NCBI GenBank assembly: GCA_026014725.1
Contig: JAOZHV010000029.1
Span: 62,001 to 126,000 of the forward strand
Origin: Candidatus Bathyarchaeota archaeon
GTDB taxonomy: Archaea > Thermoproteota > Bathyarchaeia > Bathyarchaeales > Bathycorpusculaceae
Direction: 5' to 3'
DNA: 64,000 bases
In this document: piece by piece, positions 34,943-42,929 of the stretch
Position numbering within the stretch: the first letter of the stretch is position 1
Layout of the letters: the number at the start of each line of letters is the position of its first letter
Made by a program: the position numbers and the translations under genes
The notes under the pieces: generated by a model
Databases searched by the model: none
The model's input: only the letters and a program-made list of their open reading frames with translations
What the model was told of the DNA's origin: nothing

Positions 34943-35470
34943 ATGTACTTGAAAGCCATTGCAAGCACACTAAATTCCAGACGGTTTTGGATTTGGCAAA
35001 TCAGCGGTGCCATAATCTACGCTATCCCAGCGACTATTCGGATTGCAACAGGAGATTCTGTTTTGCCGTTCCTAAGCCTGTTTGCTACCCCTTGGATTGG
35101 ACACTACGTACCAGCCAACTTGGTGGAGAAAATTTTGGTTAACGCATTTTTCCCCGGCGGTGCAGGAGCAATTGCAGGAGAAGTTTTCTACACAAACAAG
35201 TATGGCGAACCCGTTACCAGAAAAAAGAAGTATCTTGCACGACTGGGCGGCGCCATGCTTTGGGTAACAGCATGGACGTTATTTCAATACTGGGGTAACG
35301 CGCAAAACATCATAAGCACGTATGGCGGCAACCTCTTTGAGTACCCTTCAATTTACCCCCTGAACTTCGGCTTGGCTGCGCTTTCAGTCTTCACCCCTGA
35401 TGTGGTCGGCTTCGTCAAGAATAAAACAGCAAAAGCCTACCACAGGCTTAGGCGCAACAAAGAGTGTTAA
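34943..35470 (+). CDS. Membrane protein of unknown function
   Basis: 175 residues from the ATG at 34943; an upstream TTG at 34898 would add 15. About four hydrophobic segments (RFWIWQISGAIIYAIPATI, VLPFLSLFATPWIG, a Gly/Ala-rich segment near AFFPGGAGAIAG, and LGGAMLWVTAWTLFQYW), ending in a basic tail. FFPGGAGAIAGEVFYT with nearby KYGEPVTRKKKYLAR may be a re-entrant or linker region. I do not recognise the family. Confidence 0.65.
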   Translation: MYLKAIASTLNSRRFWIWQISGAIIYAIPATIRIATGDSVLPFLSLFATPWIGHYVPANLVEKILVNAFFPGGAGAIAGEVFYTNKYGEPVTRKKKYLARLGGAMLWVTAWTLFQYWGNAQNIISTYGGNLFEYPSIYPLNFGLAALSVFTPDVVGFVKNKTAKAYHRLRRNKEC

Positions 35471-35504
35471 AGTTAATATGGCTATAGGAGCTTAAAGTGG
35501 AAGC

Positions 35505-35993
35505 ATGTCCTTTCATGTTAGACGCAAAGACCGAGAAATCACAGACCCAGAAGAGATGCGCCAAGTCCTAAAAACCACAAAATACGTCACAATAGCCCTC
35601 TGCATGGATGACACCCCCTACCTTGTCGCACTCAGTCATGGTTACGACCAGACTAAAAACTGCCTCTATTTTCACTGTGCACCAGAAGGCAAAAAGCTCG
35701 TCTACGCTAAAGCTAACCCGCAAGTGTGGGGGCAAGCGGTGCTTGATTACGGGGTTACTGACGAATGTGATTATGCATATACGTCGGTCCACTTCAGCGG
35801 CAAACTTGTTTTAATCGATGATTTAGAGGAGAAATGGCATGCCCTCAAAACACTAGTATACCAAACCTCCAACACTCCTGAAGAAAAACTAGCCAAAGTC
35901 AAACCTGAAAAACTTCAACGCACAACCATGGGCAGAATCGACATCACATACATGAGCGGCAAAAAACATCAAGCGCCAGAAACCCAAAAATGA
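35505..35993 (+). CDS. Pyridoxamine 5'-phosphate oxidase-like flavin-binding protein
   Basis: 162 residues. The split beta-barrel pattern of the PNPOx-like/NimA group is evident: REITDPEEMRQVLKTTKYVTIALCMDDTPYLVALSHGYDQ, then LYFHCAPEGKKLVYAKANPQV and SVHFSGKLVLIDDLEEKWHAL. Such proteins bind FMN, F420 or haem; the cofactor and substrate cannot be read here. Monocistronic. Confidence 0.85.
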   Translation: MSFHVRRKDREITDPEEMRQVLKTTKYVTIALCMDDTPYLVALSHGYDQTKNCLYFHCAPEGKKLVYAKANPQVWGQAVLDYGVTDECDYAYTSVHFSGKLVLIDDLEEKWHALKTLVYQTSNTPEEKLAKVKPEKLQRTTMGRIDITYMSGKKHQAPETQK

Positions 35994-36032
35994 TTAAAAG
36001 CAGTATCATAGAGTAGCGGTCTGGAAAATATT

Positions 36033-37277
36033 ATGCTGAACATGAAACTGTCCTCTAAACTAACCAAAACAGCCCTCATCCTCTTGATTCTCTTCATAGT
36101 GGCTTTCTTAGTTTACTGGGCAACTGGCGAAGGACACCCAACATGGTACAACTACTATGTACGTTTAGCCGATGCTTTCCTTCACGGGCGCCTCTACCTG
36201 CTAGACAACCCCAGTTGGCTAAACGAGCTCATACCTAACCCTTCAGGCCCAGGATTCTACGTTGTTTATCCACCCCTGCCTGCGTTCATCATGACGCCCC
36301 TTGTTGCCCTGTTTGGGACAGACCTAAACCAAACGTTAGTAGGATTATTTTTTGCTGCCGCCACGGTTCCTCTTGCCTTTCTCGTCGCCAGAGACGTAAC
36401 CCACAAACCAACCGATATAGCCCCCGTCAAGAAAACAACGTACATTTGGTTTGCATCACTCTTCGGTTTTGGCACCCTATTCTGGTATCTTGCAAGTTTA
36501 GGTTCAGTATGGCTCATTGCACAAGTCATGGCAACATTCTTCATGTTTTTGGCGTTGCATGAATCCTTCAACAAGAACCGCCCCCTTCTAATCGGCTTGC
36601 TTGTGGGCGCATCATACTGGTGCAGGCTCCCAACGATACTTGGCATTTTCTTTTTTGCAGGACTTGCCATCACTAAACAACAAAACGCAAAGTGGATGGG
36701 GAAATTCAAGTCAGCCCTGCCAGCACTTATAAAAATGGCAATCGGCGTGGGTGTCTTTGTAATTGCTAATTTTGTTTATAATTATCTTCGTTTCGGCACA
36801 ATCTTTGATGTCGGCTACTGGCTAATTCCAGGCGTCCTCGACGAGCCATGGTTCCGCCATGGACACTTCAGCCTCCTTAACATACCCGACAACCTGCTAC
36901 CGTTCCTGACGGGATTGCCGATATTAACGTCAACTGCTCCATACTTGCAATTTCCTATGAGTGGAATGGCAATATGGTTTACCACGCCCGCTTTTGTTTT
37001 TGCCTTAAAGGCTAAGTTAAAAGACCGCGTTAATCAATGGAGTTGGGTTGCCATATTTTACATTGCGTCAGTGATATTCACGAATGCCGCGACGGGCTGG
37101 GGCTTTGGATACCGCTACGCCATGGACTTCTACCCGTTCCTCTTCATTCTTACAGTCCGCGGAATGGGGGCAAACCTCAAATGGTACCACAAACTCCTAA
37201 TCATTCTTGGAATAATCGTGAACCTTTGGGGTGTGGTCGCGATTAACAAGTTCCCCGACGCACAAGTTCTAGTTTAA
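36033..37277 (+). CDS. GT-C-like polytopic membrane protein, possible glycosyltransferase
   Basis: 414 residues, about 10-12 transmembrane helices. The first outer loop reads YYVRLADAFLHGRLYLLDNP, then VYPPLPAFIMTPLVALFG, typical of family 39-like (ArnT/PMT) lipid-linked sugar transferases. Acidic residues in that loop are fewer than in characterised PMTs, so catalytic activity is not certain. Probably involved in surface glycan or protein glycosylation. Start ATG at 36033; no clear ribosome-binding site. Confidence 0.65.
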   Translation: MLNMKLSSKLTKTALILLILFIVAFLVYWATGEGHPTWYNYYVRLADAFLHGRLYLLDNPSWLNELIPNPSGPGFYVVYPPLPAFIMTPLVALFGTDLNQTLVGLFFAAATVPLAFLVARDVTHKPTDIAPVKKTTYIWFASLFGFGTLFWYLASLGSVWLIAQVMATFFMFLALHESFNKNRPLLIGLLVGASYWCRLPTILGIFFFAGLAITKQQNAKWMGKFKSALPALIKMAIGVGVFVIANFVYNYLRFGTIFDVGYWLIPGVLDEPWFRHGHFSLLNIPDNLLPFLTGLPILTSTAPYLQFPMSGMAIWFTTPAFVFALKAKLKDRVNQWSWVAIFYIASVIFTNAATGWGFGYRYAMDFYPFLFILTVRGMGANLKWYHKLLIILGIIVNLWGVVAINKFPDAQVLV

Positions 37278-37382
37278 CCCCAAGCTGCGGCAGAGTTAAC
37301 AACAGCTGATTCCTAACAAATCTTTAAGCCAAAAGCGGGAAAGCTTAATTAGCTAAAATATAGTGTATTGTTCGGCGCTTAT

Positions 37383-37460
37383 GCCCAGGTAGTATAGTCA
37401 GGTCTAGTATATGCGGCTGTCGCCCGCAGGACCCGGGTCCAAATCCCGGCCTGGGCGCCA
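37383..37460 (+). tRNA. tRNA-Asp (GTC)
   Basis: Acceptor GCCCAGG pairs with CCTGGGC (37450-37456); discriminator G at 37457 and CCA encoded at 37458-37460. Anticodon stem TGCGG/CCGCA encloses loop CTGTCGC, anticodon GTC. The T arm is CCGGG-TCCAAAT-CCCGG. No intron. A TATA-like AAAATATAG about 25 bases upstream is the probable promoter. Confidence 0.95.
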
Positions 37461-37558
37461 CTTCTCTGTTATTTTGCTTGAGAGGATTTTGAATACATAT
37501 GGTCACTAAAGATTGTCTGTCCATAAGCAATAAATAATATCTTAAGATAACCGATATT

Positions 37559-37759
37559 ATGGTCGATATGAAAAAGCAAGCCGAAATCCCCTGCACATCT
37601 TGCCAGTCATGGAATAGTAAACAGAAAAAATTTTCCTGCAACCCAGACGACTGCAAAGAACTTACTACATGGCTGTTTGCAAATGCTCCGCAATTACGCA
37701 AGGAGACCGTACAATTGCAGGTGCGTCTTCCAGAAATCGCAATCAAATACGTAGTCTAA
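37559..37759 (+). CDS. Small cysteine-containing protein, unknown function
   Basis: 66 residues. An N-terminal region IPCTSCQSWNSKQKKFSCNPDDCKELTTWLF carries four cysteines (C-x2-C, C-x4-C), suggesting a zinc or iron site; the C-terminal half is basic. ATG at 37559, or a second Met three codons later. Between tRNA-Asp and nreA with its own A/T-rich promoter (AATAATATC). Not recognised as a named family. Confidence 0.65.
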   Translation: MVDMKKQAEIPCTSCQSWNSKQKKFSCNPDDCKELTTWLFANAPQLRKETVQLQVRLPEIAIKYVV

Positions 37760-37898
37760 AATAACATATTTTTCAGCATTTTTTGATTCTATTAGCTTTA
37801 TTATCATCCTTGCATAGTTTAGGACTGAGGTTTTTTGGCGTTTTAATCAAACGTGTGCAGAAAAGATATACATCAACACAGCTACTATCAACAAGAAG

Positions 37899-39239
37899 AT
37901 GACTCTCACCCAAAAACCAAAAGTCCACATCCGAAATCCCGATAATTGGTTAGTTGATGTCATAAAAAAAGTTAACAGTAGTGCCGTAGAGCAACAGGTT
38001 GTCACCCGCTCAAGCAACAGCCTCTGCGTTCTCTGCAAAGGCGCACGATTCCTCTGTGGGAAAACACGTTGCCCCATAATGGTTAAAGTCAACTATTTCC
38101 TCAAGAGCGTGCCCCTCATGGAAACTGAAGACATAGCAGGGATGTCGCCACCAAGCGTTTTCATCGGCAGAATCGGCTACCCAAACGTCTACGTGGGGCC
38201 ACTGGTGCCGCCAGTGCATGAAGACACAAGTATTTATGATTTACCCGAGCGTTGGTTCGGCAAATCTATGGATGAAATTGTGGGTTTCCGCAGTTTGCTT
38301 GTACGTGGCAAGCACCTAGTTAACGTCCAAAAATTTACCGAAGCTGGCAAAATAATGGATCAGACACGTGAATTAGCTCTAGCTGACACAAGCGTTGACA
38401 TGGAGCTCAACCTTACCAAGAAGCCCAGAGGCTCAATATATCTTGATGATGACATTCAGCCGTTTGGGCCTTCTGCGCCAATTCGAGACCTGCGAGTGGG
38501 CAACGCACGTTACGATGACAAGATTGAGAAAGCCTATTATGACACGGACTTGCGAGCTACAAATGCCGTGGTAGAGCTCTACAATCGAGGCGTCATGGTG
38601 ACTAAAATTCAGAAGGCCTTCAGCGTAGGCGCATTCGGCATTGAAAAGAAAAGACGCCTTGTTCCCACACGCTGGAGCATAACAGCAGTTGATGACATCA
38701 TCTCCAAAAGCTTGGTGGAGAAGGTTAAAACTTTTCCTGAAATAAACGAGTACAGAGTTTATGAATCGATTTACTTAGATAACGTGTTTGAAATTCTCAT
38801 GATTCCTGCCCAGTGGAGCTATGAATCAATGGAAGCATGGTACCCAGGCACTGTTTGGAACCCTAACGGAAAAAGCATAGCCATCTTCTCAGATTGGGAG
38901 GGCAACAGTGGACGCACAACCTACGCTGCGATAGGCGGCTGCTACTACTCCGCACGCTTAGCCGTCTGTGAGCAACTCCAAAGAGAGAGGCGGCAAGCAA
39001 CAGTTATTGTCCTACGCGAAGCAAGACCTGGCTATATCATGCCTATCGGCGTGTGGCAAGTCCGTGAGAACGTTCGAAACGCCATGCGTCAAAAACCATA
39101 CATGTTCAAGAGCCTCGCTGAGTCATTGCAATTTATCAGCAGTAGGTTTGAGATTCCTCTGCAACGATGGATATTACAGAGTGAACTCTTAAAAAGAGCG
39201 CTATTCCAGAAAAAGATAACCGACTTCTTTAAGGGCTAA
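37899..39239 (+). CDS. nreA: DNA repair protein NreA with C-terminal PCNA-binding motif
   Basis: 446 residues. An N-terminal zinc motif (CVLCKGARFLCGKTRCP, about residues 43-59) and long conserved body with MSPPSVFIGRIGYPNVYVGPLVPP and NARYDDKIEKAYYDTDLRATN identify the archaeal Nre family. The C-terminus ends QKKITDFFKG, a PIP box (Q-x2-I-x2-FF) that binds the sliding clamp. In Haloferax, NreA acts in repair of mitomycin-type damage. Standalone here, followed by a coiled-coil gene 51 bases downstream. Confidence 0.93.
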   Translation: MTLTQKPKVHIRNPDNWLVDVIKKVNSSAVEQQVVTRSSNSLCVLCKGARFLCGKTRCPIMVKVNYFLKSVPLMETEDIAGMSPPSVFIGRIGYPNVYVGPLVPPVHEDTSIYDLPERWFGKSMDEIVGFRSLLVRGKHLVNVQKFTEAGKIMDQTRELALADTSVDMELNLTKKPRGSIYLDDDIQPFGPSAPIRDLRVGNARYDDKIEKAYYDTDLRATNAVVELYNRGVMVTKIQKAFSVGAFGIEKKRRLVPTRWSITAVDDIISKSLVEKVKTFPEINEYRVYESIYLDNVFEILMIPAQWSYESMEAWYPGTVWNPNGKSIAIFSDWEGNSGRTTYAAIGGCYYSARLAVCEQLQRERRQATVIVLREARPGYIMPIGVWQVRENVRNAMRQKPYMFKSLAESLQFISSRFEIPLQRWILQSELLKRALFQKKITDFFKG

Positions 39240-39290
39240 ATTGGGCAAATTTTAAAATAACTAACCGCTTTATAACTTGCTTGATGTTCA

Positions 39291-40928
39291 ATGCTAACCT
39301 CTGCAACCAAAAGGTTCATTCTGCCCTTTTCAGGAGAGAAAACAAGAGAAGCATGGGGCTCAAAGATTGAAGCGGGAACCGTTTTTGCTGTTGCAGAGCT
39401 TGAAAGAAGCAAAGGCGGCGGCTTAATCGTTAAAAAACCTGAAGAAAAGCTCGCTTTTATTGCTAAAATGGGTTATCCGCTGTGGTTGTATCCAAAGAAT
39501 GATGCAGTTTTTATCTTCGATGGATTGGACGATTCCACTTTTAATGTTTCTTATCCTGAGATAGCCCCAGTTAAAGCGTTCATAGAAAGTCTCAATAGAA
39601 ATTCGACCACACGAGAAAGCTACATGCGCTTTCTATCTGATGAAGCACAGTATTTCCAAAAAAGAAAAGAAAGAACATTCATTTTCCGAAGCTTGCTAAC
39701 AGACGGCCAATTCAAAACTGAGTTAAACATATACCGCAAAGAAGCAATGGAAGCAACCGATCAAGCGTTTGCAACTTCAGCGCCTGTTCTGCTACCGCCA
39801 ACCATAGATGAACCATCAATTTCTTTGATGTTATCGGACTTTGAAAAAGTTAAATTATTCATAAAAGAGGATACGCAGCAAATTCCAGACTGCATAAGGA
39901 TAGTTAACAAAGCGACAAGCCAGTACATAACAGAAATTGATTACCAAGCAGCTGCAGTTAAAGAAGAAGCGGAAGCAAAAATCAGAGCTCAACAAGAAAT
40001 TATAAACCCAAAAATAGCCGCCATCAACAATGAATACAAACGAAAAATAAAGACTACTACCGATAACTTTGACCAAGAACTTGAAAACCTCCAGAAACTA
40101 AAAGTAAAAACCCAAAAATCCATAGAAAGCAATGAAGAAAAAATCAAACAGTACCAACGTAAAGCAAAAATCCAAGCAGAAAAAAATCATGAAATCTACG
40201 AGAAAAGATGGAAAGAAAAAATCAAAGAAACCAAAAAAGAAATAGACGCTTTTAAAAAAGAACTCAAAAACATCGAAAAAAACTATTCAAACCTAAATAA
40301 ACAAAAGATAAGTGAAATAACAAGATTAAATCTTGAGCTTGACGCTGAAGTCAAGTTAGCTCGGCAACCAATAGTGGAGCTTGAAACTGCTCGTGATGCT
40401 AAATTACAAGTATTCAAGCAGGAGACGGAGAAGCTCATTAACTTAGAAAAGCCAGTGATTAACGGGTTAAATGAAAACATGGAACTTTTAGAGATAATCA
40501 CCAGCAAGTTTGAGTTGCTAGGTATCAAAGACCAACAGCTCAAGAATTCAAGCTTATTCTATGTTCCGTTCTACAGCATTTGCTATGAAATAGGCTTAAC
40601 TAGACGATACATCATTCTGCCTCCCTCAACGCTTGGCAGTGCTGATTTTTCAACCAAACTTAAAGCCTTTTTAGGTATGTCAAAAGCCAAAGGTCTCCTG
40701 TCTCCCCGTTTTAATTCTATTGCAACGCTGATCAGCAAGGTTGAGCGGCTTACAAAAGAGAACACAGCATTCGAGAGCCAACTCAAAGACGTATGTGAAA
40801 GAAACAATCTCTTAAAGAACAGCATGTTTCTTGAGAATGCATCTAAGGGATTAAATTATCTTAAACGCGGTGGCTGGCTTTCCGATAAAGAGTATGATGA
40901 GTTGAGCCAAAGTTTGCCGCATGCTTAA
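39291..40928 (+). CDS. Large coiled-coil protein of unknown function
   Basis: 545 residues in three parts. Residues 1-190: globular, with FSGEKTREAWGSKIEAGTVFAVAELERSKGGG and GYPLWLYPKNDAVFIFDGLDD. Residues 190-370: a charged coiled coil (many Glu/Lys heptads, e.g. EEAEAKIRAQQEIINPKI). Residues 400-545: globular, VPFYSICYEIGLTRRYIILPPS and a helical tail. No Walker, nuclease or zinc motif, no signal peptide or membrane segment. The shape recalls SMC-like or scaffold proteins but there is no ATPase head. Confidence 0.75.
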   Translation: MLTSATKRFILPFSGEKTREAWGSKIEAGTVFAVAELERSKGGGLIVKKPEEKLAFIAKMGYPLWLYPKNDAVFIFDGLDDSTFNVSYPEIAPVKAFIESLNRNSTTRESYMRFLSDEAQYFQKRKERTFIFRSLLTDGQFKTELNIYRKEAMEATDQAFATSAPVLLPPTIDEPSISLMLSDFEKVKLFIKEDTQQIPDCIRIVNKATSQYITEIDYQAAAVKEEAEAKIRAQQEIINPKIAAINNEYKRKIKTTTDNFDQELENLQKLKVKTQKSIESNEEKIKQYQRKAKIQAEKNHEIYEKRWKEKIKETKKEIDAFKKELKNIEKNYSNLNKQKISEITRLNLELDAEVKLARQPIVELETARDAKLQVFKQETEKLINLEKPVINGLNENMELLEIITSKFELLGIKDQQLKNSSLFYVPFYSICYEIGLTRRYIILPPSTLGSADFSTKLKAFLGMSKAKGLLSPRFNSIATLISKVERLTKENTAFESQLKDVCERNNLLKNSMFLENASKGLNYLKRGGWLSDKEYDELSQSLPHA

Positions 40929-41018
40929 CAACGAAAGCTGGTTTTTTAAAAATACTTATTGCATTCTTCACATTGTTAATATTACTGCTGAACGCCTTTA
41001 GTCAAAGCGGAGGCAGTG

Positions 41019-41723
41019 ATGGTTGTGGCGGATTTAAGCGATTACATTCTTAAAGTTTCTAAGTTAAACGTAAAACTGCAGAACCAAATCTTGCTTGATA
41101 ACATTAGTTTTAATGTCAAAAGAGGAACGACCTTGGCTGTGCTTGGACCAAACGGCGCGGGCAAGTCAATTCTTTTTCGAACATTGCTTAACATGGTTCC
41201 ATACAGCGGTCTTGTAGAGTGGAACGGAAAGGTTAAGGTTGGTTATGTTCCACAGTACGTCTCAGTTTCAGACATGCCCATGTCCGTGAAAGAGTTCCTT
41301 TCAATCGGGAATGGCAACGCTGATCCTGAAAGGTCTCTTGAGCTTGTACGATTAAAGGATAAAGGTGTCTTAAATAAGCGGTTAGGCGTAGTCTCAGGCG
41401 GGCAGTTGAGGCGTGTTTTGATTGCTTGGGCGCTCAATGATAATCCCAATGTATTGCTTTTGGATGAGCCAACAACAGGCATCGACATGGACAGCGAAGA
41501 ACCAATCTACCTAATGCTAAACGAAATCAAGAAAACAGAAAAAATCACAATTCTCCTCATCACACACAACATCCACATCGTTGAAGAATATACTGATGAC
41601 TTGCTTGCCCTAAACAAGTGTGTAACCTTTTGCGGCAAATCTTCAGAAATTGCAAAAGCCGATACTCAAAAAATGATTTACGGCGAACCTATGTGCGTTG
41701 AGACACTGGAAGGAGGAACGTAA
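41019..41723 (+). CDS. Zn/Mn-type ABC transporter ATPase
   Basis: 234 residues. Walker A GPNGAGKSI (Ile in place of the usual Ser/Thr after Lys-Ser), Q-loop VGYVPQY, signature VSGGQLRRVLIAW, Walker B VLLLDEPTTGID and LLITHNIHIVEEY. Size and Q-loop match ZnuC/MntB-type ATPases. GGAGG at 41009-41013 supports the ATG at 41019 over the GTG at 41016. Followed by its permease; no solute-binding protein gene is adjacent. Confidence 0.85.
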   Translation: MVVADLSDYILKVSKLNVKLQNQILLDNISFNVKRGTTLAVLGPNGAGKSILFRTLLNMVPYSGLVEWNGKVKVGYVPQYVSVSDMPMSVKEFLSIGNGNADPERSLELVRLKDKGVLNKRLGVVSGGQLRRVLIAWALNDNPNVLLLDEPTTGIDMDSEEPIYLMLNEIKKTEKITILLITHNIHIVEEYTDDLLALNKCVTFCGKSSEIAKADTQKMIYGEPMCVETLEGGT

Positions 41724-41724
41724 C

Positions 41725-42507
41725 ATTTCAGTAGTTTTTAGTTTGGTAACGGCTGTTTTCGTAGGCATCTCAGCAGGGTATCTGGGCTCACTTATGGTTC
41801 TTGAAAAAATGGCGCTAGTCGGCGATGCACTCTCTCACGTCGCTTTGCCAGGCCTTGCCATCGGAATCATCTTTAACTTTGACCCACTAGTCGGCGCGTT
41901 TGCTTTTCTGTTTGCTTCAGCGGTTTTAATTTGGCATTTGCAGAGAGTGACAAAAATTTCTTTTGAAGCCTTAGTTGGTGCACTGTTCACGTTTGCTTTA
42001 GCAATGGGTATATTGTTGATGGGGGACAACCTTGACGCTTTAGAAGAGGCACTTTTCGGAGACATCACTCAAGTCACGTTTGCGCATGCTATAGCTGCGG
42101 TGGTAATCTCTATAGTAGCGATTCTGTTAACCAAACTTATTTACAAGAAATTAGTGCTGGCGATGATTTCTGAAGACCTTGCAGTTTCAAAAGGCATAAG
42201 CGTTGCCAAAACCAATCTTCTTTACCTTTTTCTTGTGTCATTGGTTGTTGCTGTAGGCATCCAAATTGTTGGAACATTACTTGTAGGCTTTCTTGTCATA
42301 GTTCCAGCCATAGCTGCCAAGAACCTGAGCACTAACATGCAAAGATACGCCTTATTGAGCGCAGTTTTGGGGTTGGTTGCCGCAGTCACAGGTATACTAT
42401 TATCAAGCTATCTTGGCCAGCTTCCAGGTCCGATTGTAGTTTTTGTAGGCATAGGCATTTTTGCAGTCACAGTATTAATAAATTGGAGAAAGAAACTATC
42501 AACCTGA
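41725..42507 (+). CDS. Zn/Mn-type ABC transporter permease, probable ATT start
   Basis: 260 residues, about eight helices, ABC-3 family. Diagnostic segments: GSLMVLEKMALVGDALSHVALPGLA near residue 25 and LVGFLVIVPAIAAKNLS near 190. AGGAGG at 41711-41716 sits 8 bases before ATT at 41725, right after the ATPase stop. The only canonical alternative in frame is TTG at 41698, lacking a ribosome-binding site and adding nine charged residues. Substrate by analogy zinc or manganese. Confidence 0.85.
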   Translation: MSVVFSLVTAVFVGISAGYLGSLMVLEKMALVGDALSHVALPGLAIGIIFNFDPLVGAFAFLFASAVLIWHLQRVTKISFEALVGALFTFALAMGILLMGDNLDALEEALFGDITQVTFAHAIAAVVISIVAILLTKLIYKKLVLAMISEDLAVSKGISVAKTNLLYLFLVSLVVAVGIQIVGTLLVGFLVIVPAIAAKNLSTNMQRYALLSAVLGLVAAVTGILLSSYLGQLPGPIVVFVGIGIFAVTVLINWRKKLST

Positions 42508-42521
42508 AGGTGCCATGGCAA

Positions 42522-42929
42522 ATGAAGAGGTACACGGGTAAAACATCAACCGCCATAATACCTTTTGATAAAAACAAGATTCTGCTAATTAAACGAAACA
42601 CCATACCCTTCAAGGGGTACTGGGCTCTGCCTGGCGGCAGAATGGACCCAGGCGAAACTATTGAACAAACCATCATCAGAGAGGTCAAGGAGGAGACGGG
42701 TCTTGATGTTGCCATCGTGCGCAAAATCGGCGAATACGTTGAGAAGGGCGTTAAAGATGAGGTGGAATACGAGTATTACCCAAAATGCTTTTTGGTTAAA
42801 CCTGTGGGTGGAGACATCAAAAAACAAGAGGGCGAAATCTTGGAAATCAAGCTCTTTAGCTTAAACGAGTTGCCGACGCCCTTGGCTTTTGAACATGACC
42901 AAATGATTCGTGATTACCTGAAAAGCTAA
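42522..42929 (+). CDS. Nudix hydrolase
   Basis: 135 residues. The Nudix box GGRMDPGETIEQTIIREVKEETGL matches G-x5-E-x7-REUXEE-x-GU with all metal-binding Glu residues. The N-terminus TSTAIIPFDKNKILLIKR and LPGG are typical of ADP-ribose or nucleotide pyrophosphatases; the substrate is undetermined. AAGGTG about 9 bases before ATG at 42522 supports this start; a TTG at 42483 would overlap the permease. Confidence 0.88.
   Translation: MKRYTGKTSTAIIPFDKNKILLIKRNTIPFKGYWALPGGRMDPGETIEQTIIREVKEETGLDVAIVRKIGEYVEKGVKDEVEYEYYPKCFLVKPVGGDIKKQEGEILEIKLFSLNELPTPLAFEHDQMIRDYLKS

Noticed and set aside
34681-35013. Minus-strand 110-codon open frame
   Set aside because: It is antisense to the membrane protein at 34943 and crosses the inverted-repeat element; no recognisable content.
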